A DNA stretch of 64,000 nt from Clostridium_AM sp963780135 (GTDB lineage: Bacteria; Bacillota; Clostridia; Clostridiales; Clostridiaceae), in assembly GCA_963780135.1 (NCBI GenBank), contig CAWAAR010000003.1, positions 434,001 through 498,000 on the forward strand, read 5' to 3'. A program made the translations under genes and the position numbers. Shown piece by piece: positions 62,369-64,000 of this stretch (within the stretch, counting starts at the first letter, position 1; every line of letters begins with the position of its first letter). The notes beneath the pieces were generated by a model. The model was not told the origin of the DNA, made no database searches, and worked only from the letters and a program-made list of their open reading frames with translations.

Positions 62369-63452
62369 TAAAATAAAGCAAGCATTAGTAAATGCAGTAA
62401 AAAGTTTGGCTTTTCCTTTATTTTCAATAATTGTTTCGTTATTTGTAGCAGTATTTTTTGTAATGTGGTCTAAAGGATATGGAATAAGTCAGTATTTTAC
62501 TGCTCTAACAGACCTAATCGGGATAATAATAAGTGGAAGTTTTGGAGATACTGCAAAAACTTTAGAAACAATGGTGTTTGTAACACCACTTATATTTACA
62601 GGAGTAGCAAATGCGGTTGCTTTCAAATGTGGATTATTCAACATAGGTGTTGAAGGACAGTTTACTTTAGGACTAATATGTGCAGCTGTAGTTGGTTTAA
62701 TACCTGGTTTAAGTCCTTGGGTACATGTTCCGCTAATAATACTTTCAGGTATTATAGGTGGAGGTATATGGGGTGGTATACCAGGTTACTTAAAAGCTAA
62801 GTTTGGAACAAATGAAGTTATAAATACTATAATGATGAATTATATTGCTTTAAATGTAGTTAATATTATAGTACTCAGAACACCTATTGGTATTGCATCA
62901 AAAGCATCAACGCCAATTATACAGGAAAGTGCACAACTTCTTAAATTTACTACTATAAGCAGAGCTAATATAGGTCTTATATTAGCACTTTTATGTGCGG
63001 TGTTTATATATTGGTTGCTTTGGAAAACCACTATAGGTTATGAAATAAGAGCTGTAGGATTAAATCCTTTAGGTGCAGAATATGGCGGAATAAATATAGC
63101 TAAAAATACAGTACTTGCAATGGTTCTATCAGGCGCTATAGCAGGTGTTGGAGGTGCTTGTCACCTAGCAGGAGTTATGTATAATGCTACAGATTTAATG
63201 GGCAATATCGGATATGGATTTGATGGTATAGCAGTTGCTCTTTTAGCAAAAAGCAATCCAATAGGTTGTATACCAGCAGCTTTATTATTTGGTGCGTTAA
63301 ACAGTAGTTCAAGAATACTTCAATTAAATTCAATACCAAAAGAAATAGTTTATTTAATTCAATCAGTTGTAATTATATTTGTAGCTACAGATTATGTAGT
63401 TAAGTATTTAGAAAACAGAAAAAGAAAAAGGGGGGTAATTGCAAATGGATAA
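62355..63452 (+). CDS. nucleoside ABC importer, permease (NupB/YufP type)
   Basis: The 365-residue permease has about eight transmembrane helices and the family motifs CGLFNIGVEGQF and GIAVALLAKSNPIG. It overlaps the ATPase by 14 bp and has GAGGTGAAG before its ATG, so the two are translationally coupled. It is one half of the heterodimeric membrane channel; the other half follows. Confidence 0.9.
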   Translation: MLSNNKIKQALVNAVKSLAFPLFSIIVSLFVAVFFVMWSKGYGISQYFTALTDLIGIIISGSFGDTAKTLETMVFVTPLIFTGVANAVAFKCGLFNIGVEGQFTLGLICAAVVGLIPGLSPWVHVPLIILSGIIGGGIWGGIPGYLKAKFGTNEVINTIMMNYIALNVVNIIVLRTPIGIASKASTPIIQESAQLLKFTTISRANIGLILALLCAVFIYWLLWKTTIGYEIRAVGLNPLGAEYGGINIAKNTVLAMVLSGAIAGVGGACHLAGVMYNATDLMGNIGYGFDGIAVALLAKSNPIGCIPAALLFGALNSSSRILQLNSIPKEIVYLIQSVVIIFVATDYVVKYLENRKRKRGVIANG

Positions 63453-64000
63453 AATAACACTTATTATGATAATAATAGCATCTACCCTAAGAATGGCAAC
63501 ACCTTTAATATTTGCAGGTCTCGGAGGAGTGTTTTGTGAAAAGTCAGGAGTTACAAATATAGGTCTTGAAGGTATGATGGTAATGGGTGCTTTCTTTGGT
63601 GTTTTTGGATCCTACATTACAGGTAGCCCTGCAATTGGAATTCTATTTGCTATGGTAGCAGGAGGGGTTTTAGCAGCACTACATGCTTTTTTAAGTATAA
63701 ATTTAAAAGCAGATCAAATAATATCAGGTACAGCCATAAATTTGTTTTCAACAGCCTTTGCAAGTTTTCTTATATTCAAGATATTTAAAAAAGGTGGCCA
63801 GACAGATATAGTAGCAGGACTTTCTTATAACATACCAGAATTTATAAAAGGAATTCCAGTAATAGGACCACTTATAGGGGGACTGAATTGGTTTGTAATA
63901 TTAGCATTAATATTTGTGTATATATCGAATTTTGTACTATTTAAGACACCTTTAGGGCTCAGGATAAGGGCAGTAGGAGAACACCCAAGTGCAGCAGATA
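63445..64000 (+). CDS. nucleoside ABC importer, second permease (NupC/YufQ type), cut by the window edge
   Basis: Starting from the ATG at 63445, the frame is open to the window end (185 codons). The sequence MDKITLIMIIIASTL, then PLIFAGLGGVFCEKSGVTNIGLEGMM, is the second permease of the BmpA-linked importer family. It overlaps the upstream permease by 8 bp, and GGGGGG precedes its ATG. The C-terminus (about 120 residues) is outside the window. Confidence 0.9.
   Translation, partial: MDKITLIMIIIASTLRMATPLIFAGLGGVFCEKSGVTNIGLEGMMVMGAFFGVFGSYITGSPAIGILFAMVAGGVLAALHAFLSINLKADQIISGTAINLFSTAFASFLIFKIFKKGGQTDIVAGLSYNIPEFIKGIPVIGPLIGGLNWFVILALIFVYISNFVLFKTPLGLRIRAVGEHPSAAD

Overview
The window is low-GC, AT-rich DNA with strong Shine-Dalgarno sites and short intergenic gaps. 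It looks like the chromosome of an acetogenic Clostridium (sensu stricto), comparable to the C. ljungdahlii / C. autoethanogenum / C. carboxidivorans / C. scatologenes group; the species cannot be fixed from this sequence alone. The main evidence is a complete Wood-Ljungdahl cluster at about 4.7-25.1 kb, in a gene order familiar from that group.

Layout. 0-3.6 kb: tsaB (cut by the window edge) and tsaE for tRNA t6A modification, a tandem HD/HD-GYP protein, a lipoprotein resembling a metal-binding solute receptor that has lost its ligands, and tRNA-Trp(CCA). 3.8-4.7 kb: a gene-free leader. 4.7-20.2 kb: cooS (acsA), cooC, fhs, fchA, folD, metV, metF, lpdA, a second cooC (acsF type), acsD, acsC, acsE, acsB. 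Together these give the THF-dependent methyl branch, the carbonyl branch, corrinoid methyl transfer and acetyl-CoA synthesis. 20.3-25.1 kb: gcvH, the corrinoid activator acsV, a CooT-like protein, a His-rich CooJ-like protein, a DUF3786 protein and lipoate ligase. This tail looks like a metal-insertion and repair module plus an unexplained lipoate module. 25.2-28.5 kb: a three-gene anaerobic glycerol-3-phosphate dehydrogenase-type operon behind a leader terminator.

28.6-41.5 kb holds L,D-transpeptidase, a flavin reductase-like protein, an XRE regulator, a DUF4912 + GH57 glucan pair, a DEAD-box helicase, M16 peptidase, recX, a transglutaminase-like membrane protein, a frameshifted polysaccharide deacetylase, a TPR protein and an SsuBC-type ABC pair without a receptor. 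41.5-49.1 kb holds a 1428-residue acyl-CoA dehydratase activase-like protein, then a DUF1836 gene and a RusA-like gene bracketed by two copies of a structured repeat, then tsaD. 49.7-58.5 kb holds pyruvate carboxylase, a frameshifted M20 amidohydrolase, a patatin-like phospholipase and a large M16C peptidase. 58.7-64 kb holds a LacI-family regulator, purine nucleoside phosphorylase and a nucleoside ABC importer running off the window, with two cre/LacI-type operators.

Functionally, the cluster reduces formate and CO2/CO to acetyl-CoA, and pyruvate carboxylase can feed carbon onward to oxaloacetate. Sequence details that deserve attention are: a FolD lacking the usual cyclohydrolase lysine next to a separate cyclohydrolase; CooT and a His-rich protein at the end of the CODH/ACS cluster; a perfect hairpin between an SD and its start codon at 60.8 kb; an RBS-occluding hairpin at 29.36 kb; a leader or small RNA at 41.6 kb; and two homopolymer frameshifts. 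Functional calls rest on motif recognition only; no database search was run.
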